8,452 nucleotides of DNA, taken from NCBI GenBank assembly GCA_944385065.1, contig CALWVX010000075.1, positions 1 to 8,452 of the forward strand, given 5' to 3'. Below the pieces are notes generated by a model. It searched no databases. It saw only the letters and a program-made list of their open reading frames with translations, and was not told where the DNA came from. Source of the stretch: an uncultured Oscillospiraceae bacterium (GTDB lineage: Bacteria > Bacillota > Clostridia > Oscillospirales > Oscillospiraceae). Both the position numbers and the translations under genes were made by a program. Below are positions 1-6,044 of the stretch, in pieces (positions within the stretch are counted from its first letter, which is position 1; each line of letters begins with the position of its first letter).

Positions 1-8
1 CACAAAAA

Positions 9-37
9 GGCCGCCGCCCCGTATCGGGGCGGCGGCC
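9..37 (-). terminator. Intrinsic terminator after the DUF362 gene
   Basis: A perfect 13-bp GC-rich inverted repeat (9-21 with 25-37, loop 22-24) is followed, read on the minus strand, by a run of five T (plus-strand A at 4-8). It lies about 50 bp past the DUF362 stop and is oriented to end that transcript. It probably also ends any readthrough from the upstream aldo/keto reductase operon, since no terminator is visible between the two. Confidence 0.9.
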
Positions 38-85
38 TCCTGTGTTCCATGAAATCAGTTCAGGTCCCGTTCCGGGCTCCTCCGG

Positions 86-976
86 TTACAGCTCAATCAA
101 TTCATAGTCCCGGGAACCGAACCCCAGGTCGGCAGCGGCTTCGATGGTGTGGATGCCGTTCCGGCTGTTCACCCGGTGCAGGAAATGCTCCTTGCCCGGA
201 TCGTCGGAGTTCACCACCAGATCAATGCAGGCCTGGTCGATGGCCACCGGATCCAGGGAGGCCAGGATGCCGATGTCCTTCATGCAGGGGTCCTCGGCCA
301 CGGCGCAGCAGTCGCAGTCCACCGACAGGTTCTTCATGACGTTGATATAGGCGATGCGCCCCTTGAAGTGCTCCGCCACGCTCATGGCCGCGTCGGCCAT
401 GGCCTCGGGGAAGACCACCTTGCTGGCATGCTGTTCCCAGGTCTGAAAGCGATCGTCCGTCTTGCCGGCGGAATGGATCAGGGCCTTGCCCCGGCTGGAG
501 GCACAGCCGATGGCCAGCTGCTTCAGCGCCCCGCCGTAGCCGCCCATGGGGTGGCCCTTGAAGTGGGCCAGCACCAGCATGGAGTCATAATTCTCGATAT
601 TCTTGCCCAGGTGGTTCTCTTTAAGGACCTTGCCCCCCGGGATGGGCCAGACCACATCGGGCCCCTCGGCGTCCATCAGGTCCACCTCAAAGTATTTCGT
701 CCAGCCGTGCTCTTCCAGCAGCTGAAGATGGGCCTGCGTGTGGTCCCGCACGCCGCTGGCGGCGTCGCCGTAGGCGGTGTTGCACTCCACCACCGTGCCG
801 CGGACCTCGTCCACCATGGGCTTCCAGAACTCCGGGCGCAGGAAATTCTGATTTCCCTTCTCCCCCGAGTGCACCTTCACCGCCACCTTGCCGGGCAGCT
901 GGACCCCCAGCGCGTGATACAGCTTCACCACCGCTTCCGGGGTGAGCGCGCGGGTGAAATAGACGTTTGCCTTCAT
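86..976 (-). CDS. DUF362 domain protein (short form, cysteine-cluster type)
   Basis: This 296-residue protein has the DUF362 pattern: an N-terminal VKVHSGEKGN segment (residues 33-42), a central FKGHPMGGYGGALKQLAIGC region (139-158), and a C-terminal CDCC...PC..DIGI..SLDPVAIDQA block (221-249). Cysteines 221, 223, 224 and 231 are a plausible metal or Fe-S site. The classical CxxCxxCxxxCP ferredoxin domain found in many DUF362 proteins is absent. The reaction of this family is not established. No signal peptide or membrane segment is seen, so it is likely cytoplasmic. The start at 976 is chosen because a GGAGGAGG-like ribosome site lies about 7 bases upstream; an in-frame ATG at 1009 would place that site inside the gene. 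A small palindrome at 992-1005 sits just before the ribosome site in the leader. The gene has its own promoter and a putative TetR operator (see 1037-1086). Family call is firm, function unknown. Confidence 0.88.
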   Translation of the reverse strand: MKANVYFTRALTPEAVVKLYHALGVQLPGKVAVKVHSGEKGNQNFLRPEFWKPMVDEVRGTVVECNTAYGDAASGVRDHTQAHLQLLEEHGWTKYFEVDLMDAEGPDVVWPIPGGKVLKENHLGKNIENYDSMLVLAHFKGHPMGGYGGALKQLAIGCASSRGKALIHSAGKTDDRFQTWEQHASKVVFPEAMADAAMSVAEHFKGRIAYINVMKNLSVDCDCCAVAEDPCMKDIGILASLDPVAIDQACIDLVVNSDDPGKEHFLHRVNSRNGIHTIEAAADLGFGSRDYELIEL

Positions 977-1036
977 ACCGTTCCTCCTCCTGCCCGCCTG
1001 CGGGCCCATACCATTCGGATGTGCAGGTCAACACTC

Positions 1037-1049
1037 TGACATGACGTCA
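1037..1049. promoter_or_regulatory. Putative TetR operator O3 at the DUF362 promoter
   Basis: The minus-strand sequence TGACGTCATGTCA is a near-palindrome (TGAC arms with GTCA; one pair mismatched). It matches operator O2 of the upstream operon at 10 of 13 positions. It begins exactly 8 bp past the -10 hexamer, the same offset as O2, so it would cover the transcription start. Binding by the TetR protein encoded at 2220-2903 is inferred. Confidence 0.6.
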
Positions 1050-1057
1050 GCGGGAAA

Positions 1058-1086
1058 ACTATATCACCCCGCCGCGCGGATGTCAA
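1058..1086 (-). promoter_or_regulatory. Sigma-A promoter of the DUF362 gene
   Basis: On the minus strand, TTGACA (1081-1086) and TATAGT (1058-1063) are separated by exactly 17 bp, giving a perfect -35 and a 5/6 -10. It sits in the gap just after the aldo/keto reductase stop at 1106. The predicted start near 1051 gives a leader of about 75 nt to the ATG at 976. Confidence 0.8.
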
Positions 1087-1105
1087 GAGAACCTCCGCCG
1101 CCGCC

Positions 1106-2200
1106 TCAAACACCGAAACGGGCCGCGATCTCCTTCATCCGGTCCGTCTGCGGCACATGGAAGGGGCACCGCCGGTCACAGTGGCCGCAGGAGATGCAGT
1201 CGGAGGCATGTTTCTCCAGCTTCCGATAGTGGTCGGCCGCCATCGGGTCGCCGGCGGCAGCCAGATCAAAATATTTGTTGATCAGCCCCACATTCAGCCC
1301 CGCCGGACAGGGCTGGCAGTGGTTGCAGTACACGCACGTTCCGGCGACGTCCCGCGGGGTGAAGGTCCCCAGAACCGCGTAGTCCCGCTCCTCCTCCGGG
1401 GCGTCCAGCCAGGCCAGCGCCTCCTCCATGTCCGCCCGGTTCCGGATGCCCGGCAGCACGGTGAGCACGCCGGGCTTGTCCAGGGCGTACTGGATGCACT
1501 GGACCTTGGTCAGCGGCCGCCCGAAGGGAGAGGTCTCCCCCCGGAGCAGCTGGCCGGCGGAGTAGGGTTTCATCACCGAAATGCCGACTCCCTCCGCCTC
1601 GCACCGGCGATACAGTGCCAGGCGCTCCCCGGCGCTGCCGATGGCGAACTCCCCGTGCTGATAGTCATAGGCCGGGTTGATGGAGAACATCATCTGCTCC
1701 ACCAGTCCGGTGTCCAGAATCGTCCCGGCCAGCTCCGGCGTGTGGGAGGACAGGCCGATGCGCCGCACCACCCCGGCCTTCTTCATATCCAGCAGATAGT
1801 CCAGAACGCCATTGTCCTGATAGTCTCTCCAGTCATGCGCCTCGTCCAGACAGTGGATGAAGCCGAAGTCGATGTAATCGGTCCGGAGCTGGTTCAGCTG
1901 CCACTCCACCTGCCGCTTCACCGTATCCAGATCGGTGGTCCAGCCGTACTCACCGGTCTCGTAGTTGGCTCCAAAGTGGACCTGATAGAACAGTTCCCCC
2001 CGCACCGGGGCGTAGGCCTCCCCCACATAGCGGAAGGTCTCCGCCCCCGCGGTGGCCAGATCCACATAGTTGACACCCTGCTCATGGGCATAGATCAGGG
2101 TGTCAACCGCCTCCCGCTCCGGCGCTTCGAAGATCGGTCCGGTTCCCAGTCCGATGACGCCGATGCGGTCCCCGGTTTTGGGGTGGATGCGATATTCCAT
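1106..2200 (-). CDS. Aldo/keto reductase with C-terminal 2x[4Fe-4S] domain
   Basis: This 364-residue protein has an N-terminal aldo/keto reductase barrel (about 1-280) and a C-terminal ferredoxin-like region. The latter has cysteines 289, 292, 295, 298 (CVYCNHCQPCP) and 335, 338, 341, 345 (CISCGHCDRRCP), enough for two 4Fe-4S clusters. Barrel landmarks are D47 (YVDLATAG), H116 (FIHCLDE) and MKPYSAGQLL (210-219). By eye, the Tyr and Lys of the usual Asp-Tyr-Lys-His tetrad are missing: the place of DxAxxYG reads DLATAGA, and the TK strand reads YQVHFG (72-77). From memory, related clostridial proteins share these changes, so they look like a subfamily trait rather than damage. It may be an electron-transfer oxidoreductase rather than a simple NADPH-dependent carbonyl reductase. 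The start at 2200 has a GAGGAG site 5-10 bases upstream. It is last in the operon, 19 bp after tetR. Codons near residues 32-45 form a 12-bp inverted repeat. Confidence 0.92.
   Translation of the reverse strand: MEYRIHPKTGDRIGVIGLGTGPIFEAPEREAVDTLIYAHEQGVNYVDLATAGAETFRYVGEAYAPVRGELFYQVHFGANYETGEYGWTTDLDTVKRQVEWQLNQLRTDYIDFGFIHCLDEAHDWRDYQDNGVLDYLLDMKKAGVVRRIGLSSHTPELAGTILDTGLVEQMMFSINPAYDYQHGEFAIGSAGERLALYRRCEAEGVGISVMKPYSAGQLLRGETSPFGRPLTKVQCIQYALDKPGVLTVLPGIRNRADMEEALAWLDAPEEERDYAVLGTFTPRDVAGTCVYCNHCQPCPAGLNVGLINKYFDLAAAGDPMAADHYRKLEKHASDCISCGHCDRRCPFHVPQTDRMKEIAARFGV
2069..2107. repeat. 12-bp perfect inverted repeat inside the aldo/keto reductase gene
   Basis: GTTGACACCCTG (2069-2080) and CAGGGTGTCAAC (2096-2107) are exact reverse complements separated by 15 bp. 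They encode VDTL and QGVN in the early barrel. In mRNA they could form a strong hairpin about 95-135 nt into the gene. The arms also contain TGACAC and GTGTCA, the two halves of operator O1, but 23 bp apart. Chance from coding constraint is possible. Confidence 0.7.
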
Positions 2201-2219
2201 GTTTTCTCCTCTCTTTCCT

Positions 2220-2903
2220 TCAGGTTTCTGTCCCGCTCTGCGCCGGGTCGGGAGTCCCCTCCCGGGGATCCCGGCGCTCATAGGGCCGCAGCAGCTTTTC
2301 CACCAGGGGCCTGACCAGCGTATAGACGGAATAGCCGGGATTGCCGAGCCCGGCCCGCTCCATTGCCTCCCGCTGTTTCTCCGTCACGCTGGTATAGGGA
2401 TATACGCCGAACAGAAAAGGGAAAAAGGCATACAGGAACTCCCGCACGTCGTCCGCCGTCATGGCGGGGAAAAACCGATTCAGACAGCGCCCCAGGGCCT
2501 CCAGCGCGGCGGCGTACGCCCGTTTGAAGGCCACCAGATTCTCCACGCGGCTGCGGCACTCAATGTCATAGAGGTTCATGGAGGTCAGCTTGAGCATACA
2601 GCCGCGCCGCTCCAGCGTATGGGCCAGCGCAGCGGCAAAGTCGTCGGCGGACATGGTTCGGCGGGACTTCATGACCGTCTCCAGGTCCGCGATCCACTCC
2701 TCATACTCCCGCTGGAGCAGGGCCAGGAAAATCTCCTCCTTGGTCTGAAAGTAATTGTAGATGGAGGTCCTGGTGAAAGAAGTGCGCTGTCCGATCTCCT
2801 TGAGGGTAACGTCCTTGAATCCCACCGCCTCATAGAGTGCGGCGCAGGCGCTGATAATCTCATCCCGCCTGGCGCGGGTCAGTTCCTCTGACGCTTTCGG
2901 CAT
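2220..2903 (-). CDS. TetR/AcrR family transcriptional regulator
   Basis: This is a 227-residue regulator. The N-terminal TetR DNA-binding domain runs about 8-58, with the helix-turn-helix at 33-52 (TLKEIGQRTSFTRTSIYNYF), followed by the usual TKEEIFLALL helix. Residues 80-205 form a helical ligand and dimer domain rich in aromatics (RFFPAM, YAFFPFLFGVYPY); the ligand cannot be read. The charged tail (205-227) looks disordered. The gene lies inside the operon, 10 bp after the flavodoxin stop and 19 bp before the aldo/keto reductase start, so it is co-transcribed with its probable targets. That arrangement implies negative autoregulation. Its likely operators are the 13-bp palindromes at 4670-4682, 4634-4646 and 1037-1049. 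An AGAGG site precedes the ATG at 2903. Confidence 0.93.
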   Translation of the reverse strand: MPKASEELTRARRDEIISACAALYEAVGFKDVTLKEIGQRTSFTRTSIYNYFQTKEEIFLALLQREYEEWIADLETVMKSRRTMSADDFAAALAHTLERRGCMLKLTSMNLYDIECRSRVENLVAFKRAYAAALEALGRCLNRFFPAMTADDVREFLYAFFPFLFGVYPYTSVTEKQREAMERAGLGNPGYSVYTLVRPLVEKLLRPYERRDPREGTPDPAQSGTET

Positions 2904-2913
2904 GGCGGGCCTC

Positions 2914-3390
2914 TCAGTCTTTCAGGACGCGGCGGGCCCAGTCCTCGTCGGCCCCGGAACCGTTCAGCAGCCTGCCCCGTCTCCAGTCGGCTTCGGGGCA
3001 CAGGGCCTTCAGGCTCTTTTCCGCCCCTCCGATGCCGGTGCCCCCCGAGGTGGCAAAGGGGATCAGAGTCTTGCCCCGGAGCTCATACTGCTCCAGAAAG
3101 GTGTCCACAATCCGGGGCTCCACATACCACCAGATGGGGAAGCCCACAAACACGGCGTCATACTGCCCCAGATCCACTGCCGGCCCGGAGATGGCGGGCC
3201 GACAGGCCGGGTCCTTCATCTCCCGGGTGGAGCGGCTCCCTTTGTCCATCCAGTTCAGATCGGCGTCGGTATAGGGCTGCTCCGGGACAATCTCATACAG
3301 GTCTCCGCCCACGGCCCGGGCCAGCGCCTGGGCCGCCCGCCCGGTGACTCCGCTGGCGGAAAAATACGCGACCAACACCCGCTTGCTCAT
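2914..3390 (-). CDS. Flavodoxin family protein
   Basis: This 158-residue protein has a typical flavodoxin length and layout. The N-terminal strand and phosphate loop are VLVAYFSASGVTGRAAQAL (5-23), the form used to hold FMN phosphate. GFPIWWYVEPRIVDTF (83-98) carries the aromatic residues expected against the isoalloxazine ring. FATSGGTGIGGAEKSLKALCP (112-132) is the third conserved block. It resembles the short flavodoxins of Clostridia that often sit beside aldo/keto reductases and iron alcohol dehydrogenases. It probably carries electrons between a ferredoxin- or NAD(P)H-linked donor and a partner such as the 4Fe-4S reductase encoded two genes downstream; the pairing is inferred. The ATG at 3390 overlaps the stop of the upstream dehydrogenase gene (ATGA), and an AAGGAGAG site lies about 8 bases upstream, so translation is likely coupled. 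Confidence 0.93.
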   Translation of the reverse strand: MSKRVLVAYFSASGVTGRAAQALARAVGGDLYEIVPEQPYTDADLNWMDKGSRSTREMKDPACRPAISGPAVDLGQYDAVFVGFPIWWYVEPRIVDTFLEQYELRGKTLIPFATSGGTGIGGAEKSLKALCPEADWRRGRLLNGSGADEDWARRVLKD

Positions 3391-4559
3391 GCCAGACTCT
3401 CCTTCAGAATCTCCAGAATCTCTTCCCGGTCCAGCGTCTTATAGCCGCCCGTCTGAATGATGGTGCGTGCCGCGATGCCCTCCAACATATCCGGAGTGGC
3501 GCCCAGTTGGGAGATGTTCATCACCAGCCCCAGCTCCTTCATCCAGCCCTCCAGGGCGTCCAGGCCCTCCCGGGCCGTCTGCTCATCCGTCTTGCCCGCA
3601 GGGTCCACTCCCCACACGTTCACGGCAAAGCGCTTGAACTGCTTCACGCCATAGGGCAGGATGTGCCGGTAGTAAGGAAGAGAGACGGCGGCCAGCGTCA
3701 TGCCGTGGGTGGCGTCGGTATAGGCGCCCACGGCCTGTCCGAGCATATGGACCATCCAGTCGGTGGACTTGCCCCGGGAGAGCAGGGTGTTCAGCGCCCA
3801 GGTGGCCGCCCACATCAGGTTGCTGCGGGCCTCATAGTCCTGGGGATCCCGGTTGGCCGCCCGGCCGGCCTGGACCACCGCGCGCATCAGACCCTCGCTG
3901 AGATAGTCGCTGATGTTGTCGTCCTCGCCGGAGAAGTACTGTTCACAGATGTGGTTGAAAATATCATAGATTCCGGCCACCATCTGATCCCGGGGCACCG
4001 TCAGGGTATACCGGGGATTGAGGATGGCAAACCGGGGCATGATCTTCTCATCCCGGAACACATGGCCGATCTTCTGTTTGGTATGGGGGTTGGTGATGAC
4101 CGCCCCGGCGTTCATCTCCGAGCCGGTGCCCACCATGGTCAGTACGCAGCCTACCGGCAGGGTTTCGCAGTCAGGCTCCTCAAAGCGCACATAATACTTC
4201 TCCCAGGGATCCTCGCCGCAGTTCACCGATACGGACACCGCCTTGGCATAGTCGCACACCGAACCGCCGCCCACGGCCAGCAGCAGGTCCGCCTGATGCT
4301 TCCGGGCGATCTCCACCCCTTCATAGAGTTTGTCCACGGTGGGATTGGGCATCACACCGGCAATCTCCGCCACTCGCTTGCCCTGCTCCCCCAGAGTCTG
4401 GACGACCGCGTCATAAATTCCATTCCGCTTGATGGAACCGCCGCCGTAAATCAGCACCACGTTCTTCCCGTACTTGGGCAGCTCGGTCTTCAGGCCGTCC
4501 AGCGCCTGATCTCCGAAATACAGCTTGGTGGGGTTGCAGTAAGAAAAATTACCCAGCAT
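3387..4559 (-). CDS. Iron-containing alcohol dehydrogenase (butanol dehydrogenase/YqhD type)
   Basis: This 390-residue protein is full length for a group III metal-dependent alcohol dehydrogenase. The four metal ligands are visible: D199 and H203 (IYDIFNHICEQY), H271 (MVHMLG) and H285 (DATHGMT). Nucleotide-binding glycine motifs are GGGS at 39-42 and GGGSVCDYAKAV at 97-108, with the TMVGTGSEMN segment at 141-150. The GGGS at 39-42 followed by a Lys is the pattern of YqhD/BdhA-like enzymes, which favour NADPH. The likely reaction is reversible reduction of an aldehyde to an alcohol in the cytoplasm; the substrate is not readable, and short-chain or reactive aldehydes are typical of the family. 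It is first in the operon, with AAGAGGAGG 8 bases before the ATG at 4559 and a leader of roughly 90 nt from the predicted transcription start. Confidence 0.95.
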   Translation of the reverse strand: MLGNFSYCNPTKLYFGDQALDGLKTELPKYGKNVVLIYGGGSIKRNGIYDAVVQTLGEQGKRVAEIAGVMPNPTVDKLYEGVEIARKHQADLLLAVGGGSVCDYAKAVSVSVNCGEDPWEKYYVRFEEPDCETLPVGCVLTMVGTGSEMNAGAVITNPHTKQKIGHVFRDEKIMPRFAILNPRYTLTVPRDQMVAGIYDIFNHICEQYFSGEDDNISDYLSEGLMRAVVQAGRAANRDPQDYEARSNLMWAATWALNTLLSRGKSTDWMVHMLGQAVGAYTDATHGMTLAAVSLPYYRHILPYGVKQFKRFAVNVWGVDPAGKTDEQTAREGLDALEGWMKELGLVMNISQLGATPDMLEGIAARTIIQTGGYKTLDREEILEILKESLA

Positions 4560-4633
4560 AACATCATCCTCCTCTTGTCCGCCTCATCTTGGCCGGCGGA
4601 AACGGCGGCGGTCACAGGCCCGCCGTCCAATTC

Positions 4634-4646
4634 TGACATCGTGTCA
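4634..4646. promoter_or_regulatory. Putative TetR operator O2
   Basis: Reads TGACACGATGTCA on the minus strand. It is a 13-bp palindrome with one mismatched pair, 8 bp downstream of the -10, and so lies at about +2 to +14 of the operon transcript. Its centre is 36 bp from that of O1. Confidence 0.7.
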
Positions 4647-4654
4647 GTATCTTG

Positions 4655-4683
4655 AGCATATCACGTTTCTGACACCGTGTCAA
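4655..4683 (-). promoter_or_regulatory. Sigma-A promoter of the dehydrogenase-flavodoxin-tetR-reductase operon
   Basis: On the minus strand, TTGACA (4678-4683) and TATGCT (4655-4660) are separated by exactly 17 bp. The -35 is perfect and the -10 matches at 4 of 6 positions. The promoter is bracketed by two palindromic operators, one over the -35 and one over the start site. That fits tight repression with strong expression on release. Confidence 0.82.
4670..4682. promoter_or_regulatory. Putative TetR operator O1
   Basis: TGACACCGTGTCA is a perfect 13-bp palindrome about a central base. It overlaps five bases of the -35 hexamer and the adjoining spacer, so an occupied site would block RNA polymerase. 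It is the best copy of the motif and the likely primary site of the TetR protein in this operon. Confidence 0.75.
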
Positions 4684-4750
4684 CCACCTTTTCTCCGCTG
4701 CGCTCTTCTACCCCGCCAATCAAACCGCGCCCCTCCCATGGAACGCAGTA

Positions 4751-4787
4751 GCCGAGGGACTTTCCCCACCGGAAAAAGTCCCTCGGC
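4751..4787 (-). terminator. Hairpin after the LysR gene, without a T tract
   Basis: A perfect 13-bp inverted repeat (4751-4763 with 4775-4787, loop of 11) lies 21 bp past the LysR stop and about 70 bp before the next promoter. No T run follows on either strand, so it is not a textbook intrinsic terminator. It may still terminate or protect the 3' end of the LysR transcript. Confidence 0.5.
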
Positions 4788-4808
4788 CATGTCTTCCCGG
4801 AGACGCGC

Positions 4809-5720
4809 TCATATGACCGTCGTCTCCTGCTCGGAGCGCTCTTGAAAATATTCCAGTACAAACCTCTCAAACAGCTGGGCGATATAGGGCTGATACACAT
4901 GCCGGTTCCGGGTTATACACACCTTCCACGGAAAGTGGTCGGCAAATGGAACAATTTTCAGCCCGGGCCGAATGCTGCGCAGGGCATACGGTTTGGGGAG
5001 GATGGAAATCCCCCTGTCGTGTTCCGTCATCTGCAGCATGAAGTTGACCTTGGAACTGGTGATATTGATTTTGGGCAGGAACCCGGCCTTGACGCAGCGG
5101 TCTCGAATCTGCTCCGCCAATGCGGAATATTTGGTGTACAGATTGAACGGCTGGTCTCTCAGCTGGGCAAAGCTCAGCTCATCGTTTTGCGACAGAGGAT
5201 TGTTCACCGATACCACCGCCGCCATTTCTCCCTCCAGCAGTATTGTGTCTTTCAGCTCCGGCGCGGGCTCCCGGTCGACGATGCACAACGCCAGGTCCAG
5301 GTCGGCATCCATCAGCAGCCGCCGCAGAGAGACCGTGCCGTCCTCAATGATCTGGAATTCAATATCCGGATAGACGTCGTTGAACCGCGTGACGATATCC
5401 ACCAGGTACAGGGAGGCAATCATGGGCGTGACGCCCACCCGCAGCTGCCCGGAGGGATCGTCGCGGGTCTGCTTCACAAAATTGGACAGGGAGTCAAATT
5501 CCGCCAGCAGGGGGACGGCCCGCTGAAACAGTTCCCGTCCATAGTCAGTGAGCAGCACCCCGCCCGGCTGCACGTCCACCAGCGCCACTCCCACCTCGGC
5601 TTCCAGCTTTTTGATCATTTTGCTCAGTGCCGGCTGAGACACATAGAGATGCTCCGCGGCCTTGGTAAAGCTTCTGTCCTTGGCCACCTGCACAAAATAC
5701 TTGAGCACCCGAATATCCAT
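4809..5720 (-). CDS. LysR family transcriptional regulator
   Basis: This 303-residue protein is the normal length for the family. The N-terminal winged helix-turn-helix has its recognition region near 18-37 (SFTKAAEHLYVSQPALSK), then KLEAEVGVALV and LTDYGRELF (57-65). The effector-binding domain begins at GQLRVGVTPM (91-100) and runs to about 290, with the usual LDLALCIV (141-148) and a late DRGISILPK segment (235-243). It is divergent from the RraA-like/TRAP cluster, the standard layout for a LysR regulator and its target. It therefore probably senses the imported organic acid or a breakdown product and activates that cluster while repressing itself; this is inferred from position. The ATG at 5720 is preceded by a GGGGGAAGAGA ribosome site about 6 bases upstream. 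Confidence 0.93.
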   Translation of the reverse strand: MDIRVLKYFVQVAKDRSFTKAAEHLYVSQPALSKMIKKLEAEVGVALVDVQPGGVLLTDYGRELFQRAVPLLAEFDSLSNFVKQTRDDPSGQLRVGVTPMIASLYLVDIVTRFNDVYPDIEFQIIEDGTVSLRRLLMDADLDLALCIVDREPAPELKDTILLEGEMAAVVSVNNPLSQNDELSFAQLRDQPFNLYTKYSALAEQIRDRCVKAGFLPKINITSSKVNFMLQMTEHDRGISILPKPYALRSIRPGLKIVPFADHFPWKVCITRNRHVYQPYIAQLFERFVLEYFQERSEQETTVI

Positions 5721-5805
5721 ATGATTCTCTTCCCCCGATTTTCCCTATTCATTTCGCTCAGAACCTATATCAAAGCCCGATCTCGGTTTCTATATATGAT
5801 CCTAA

Positions 5806-5835
5806 ATTATATCATGAAAACTAAAAATAACACAA
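5806..5835 (-). promoter_or_regulatory. Probable LysR gene promoter
   Basis: A perfect TATAAT is read on the minus strand at 5806-5811. The best -35 at an 18-bp spacing is TTGTGT (5830-5835), a 3/6 match, so the promoter is weak or regulated. The predicted start near 5799 gives a leader of about 80 nt. Confidence 0.45.
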
Positions 5836-5978
5836 GGTCATTGCATTACACTAGGATTTTAGAGGGCAAAACTTTTAGTTATAGCTAAATAATCATCATG
5901 TATTTCACCATTTTCCAAAAGTATGGTAGACTTTTTGACGAAAATACTTCAAGCCTCTCCTTTTTATCTGTCTAAAAT
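5819..5978. promoter_or_regulatory. AT-rich divergent control region with candidate LysR sites
   Basis: The 324-bp gap between the LysR and RraA-like genes contains no credible gene and is much richer in A and T than its surroundings. It holds AACTAAAA (5819-5826) with its reverse complement TTTTAGTT (5873-5880). It also holds a palindrome TTTAG-N6-CTAAA (5874-5889) that includes T-N11-A spacings, and AAGTAT-N19-ATACTT (5919-5924 with 5944-5949). More CTAAAA/TTTTAG copies lie at 5857-5862 and 5972-5977. The best plus-strand -10 is TAAAAT at 5973-5978, with no good -35, as is common at activator-dependent promoters. Assignment to LysR is inferred. Confidence 0.4.
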
Positions 5979-6030
5979 CCATAATCATTTATCAGGCAAT
6001 TGCGGCCAAAGCGGCAAAACCGAAACCGAT

Positions 6031-6038
6031 GGGGGTGG
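6031..6038 (+). promoter_or_regulatory. Ribosome binding site deciding the GTG start of the RraA-like gene
   Basis: GGGGGTGG lies 6 bases before the GTG at 6045. No comparable site precedes the alternative in-frame TTG at 6000, so GTG is preferred. Confidence 0.6.
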
Positions 6039-6044
6039 ATCGCT

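Noticed and set aside
992..1005. GCCCGC-CT-GCGGGC palindrome in the DUF362 leader as a riboswitch or regulator
   Set aside because: The stem is only about five pairs with a four-base loop once folding is allowed, there is no larger conserved structure around it, and such elements are common in GC-rich DNA.
149..1039. Long plus-strand open frame opposite the DUF362 gene
   Set aside because: It is antisense to a clear family gene, its protein is rich in His, Gly and Val without any recognisable domain, and no ribosome site precedes it. High GC produces such frames.
2201..2281. ATG at 2281 as the start of the aldo/keto reductase
   Set aside because: It would overlap the tetR gene by about 60 bp. 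The ATG at 2200 has a GAGGAG site, and MEYR is the usual family start.
1157..2314. Long plus-strand open frame opposite the aldo/keto reductase
   Set aside because: It is a shadow of the coding strand, with no family features and no ribosome site.
3507..4655. Long plus-strand open frame opposite the alcohol dehydrogenase
   Set aside because: It is antisense to a complete, motif-verified gene and would run through the operon promoter and operator O2.
4842..5888. Long plus-strand open frame opposite the LysR gene
   Set aside because: It is antisense to a full-length LysR protein, with no recognisable domain.
5935..5940. TTGACG as a -35 for the RraA-like gene
   Set aside because: No acceptable -10 lies 16-18 bp downstream, and the nearest good hexamer (5973-5978) is 32 bp away.
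6000..6044. TTG start adding 15 residues to the RraA-like protein
   Set aside because: The added residues are basic and unlike the family start, and no good ribosome site precedes the TTG. GTG at 6045 has a better one.
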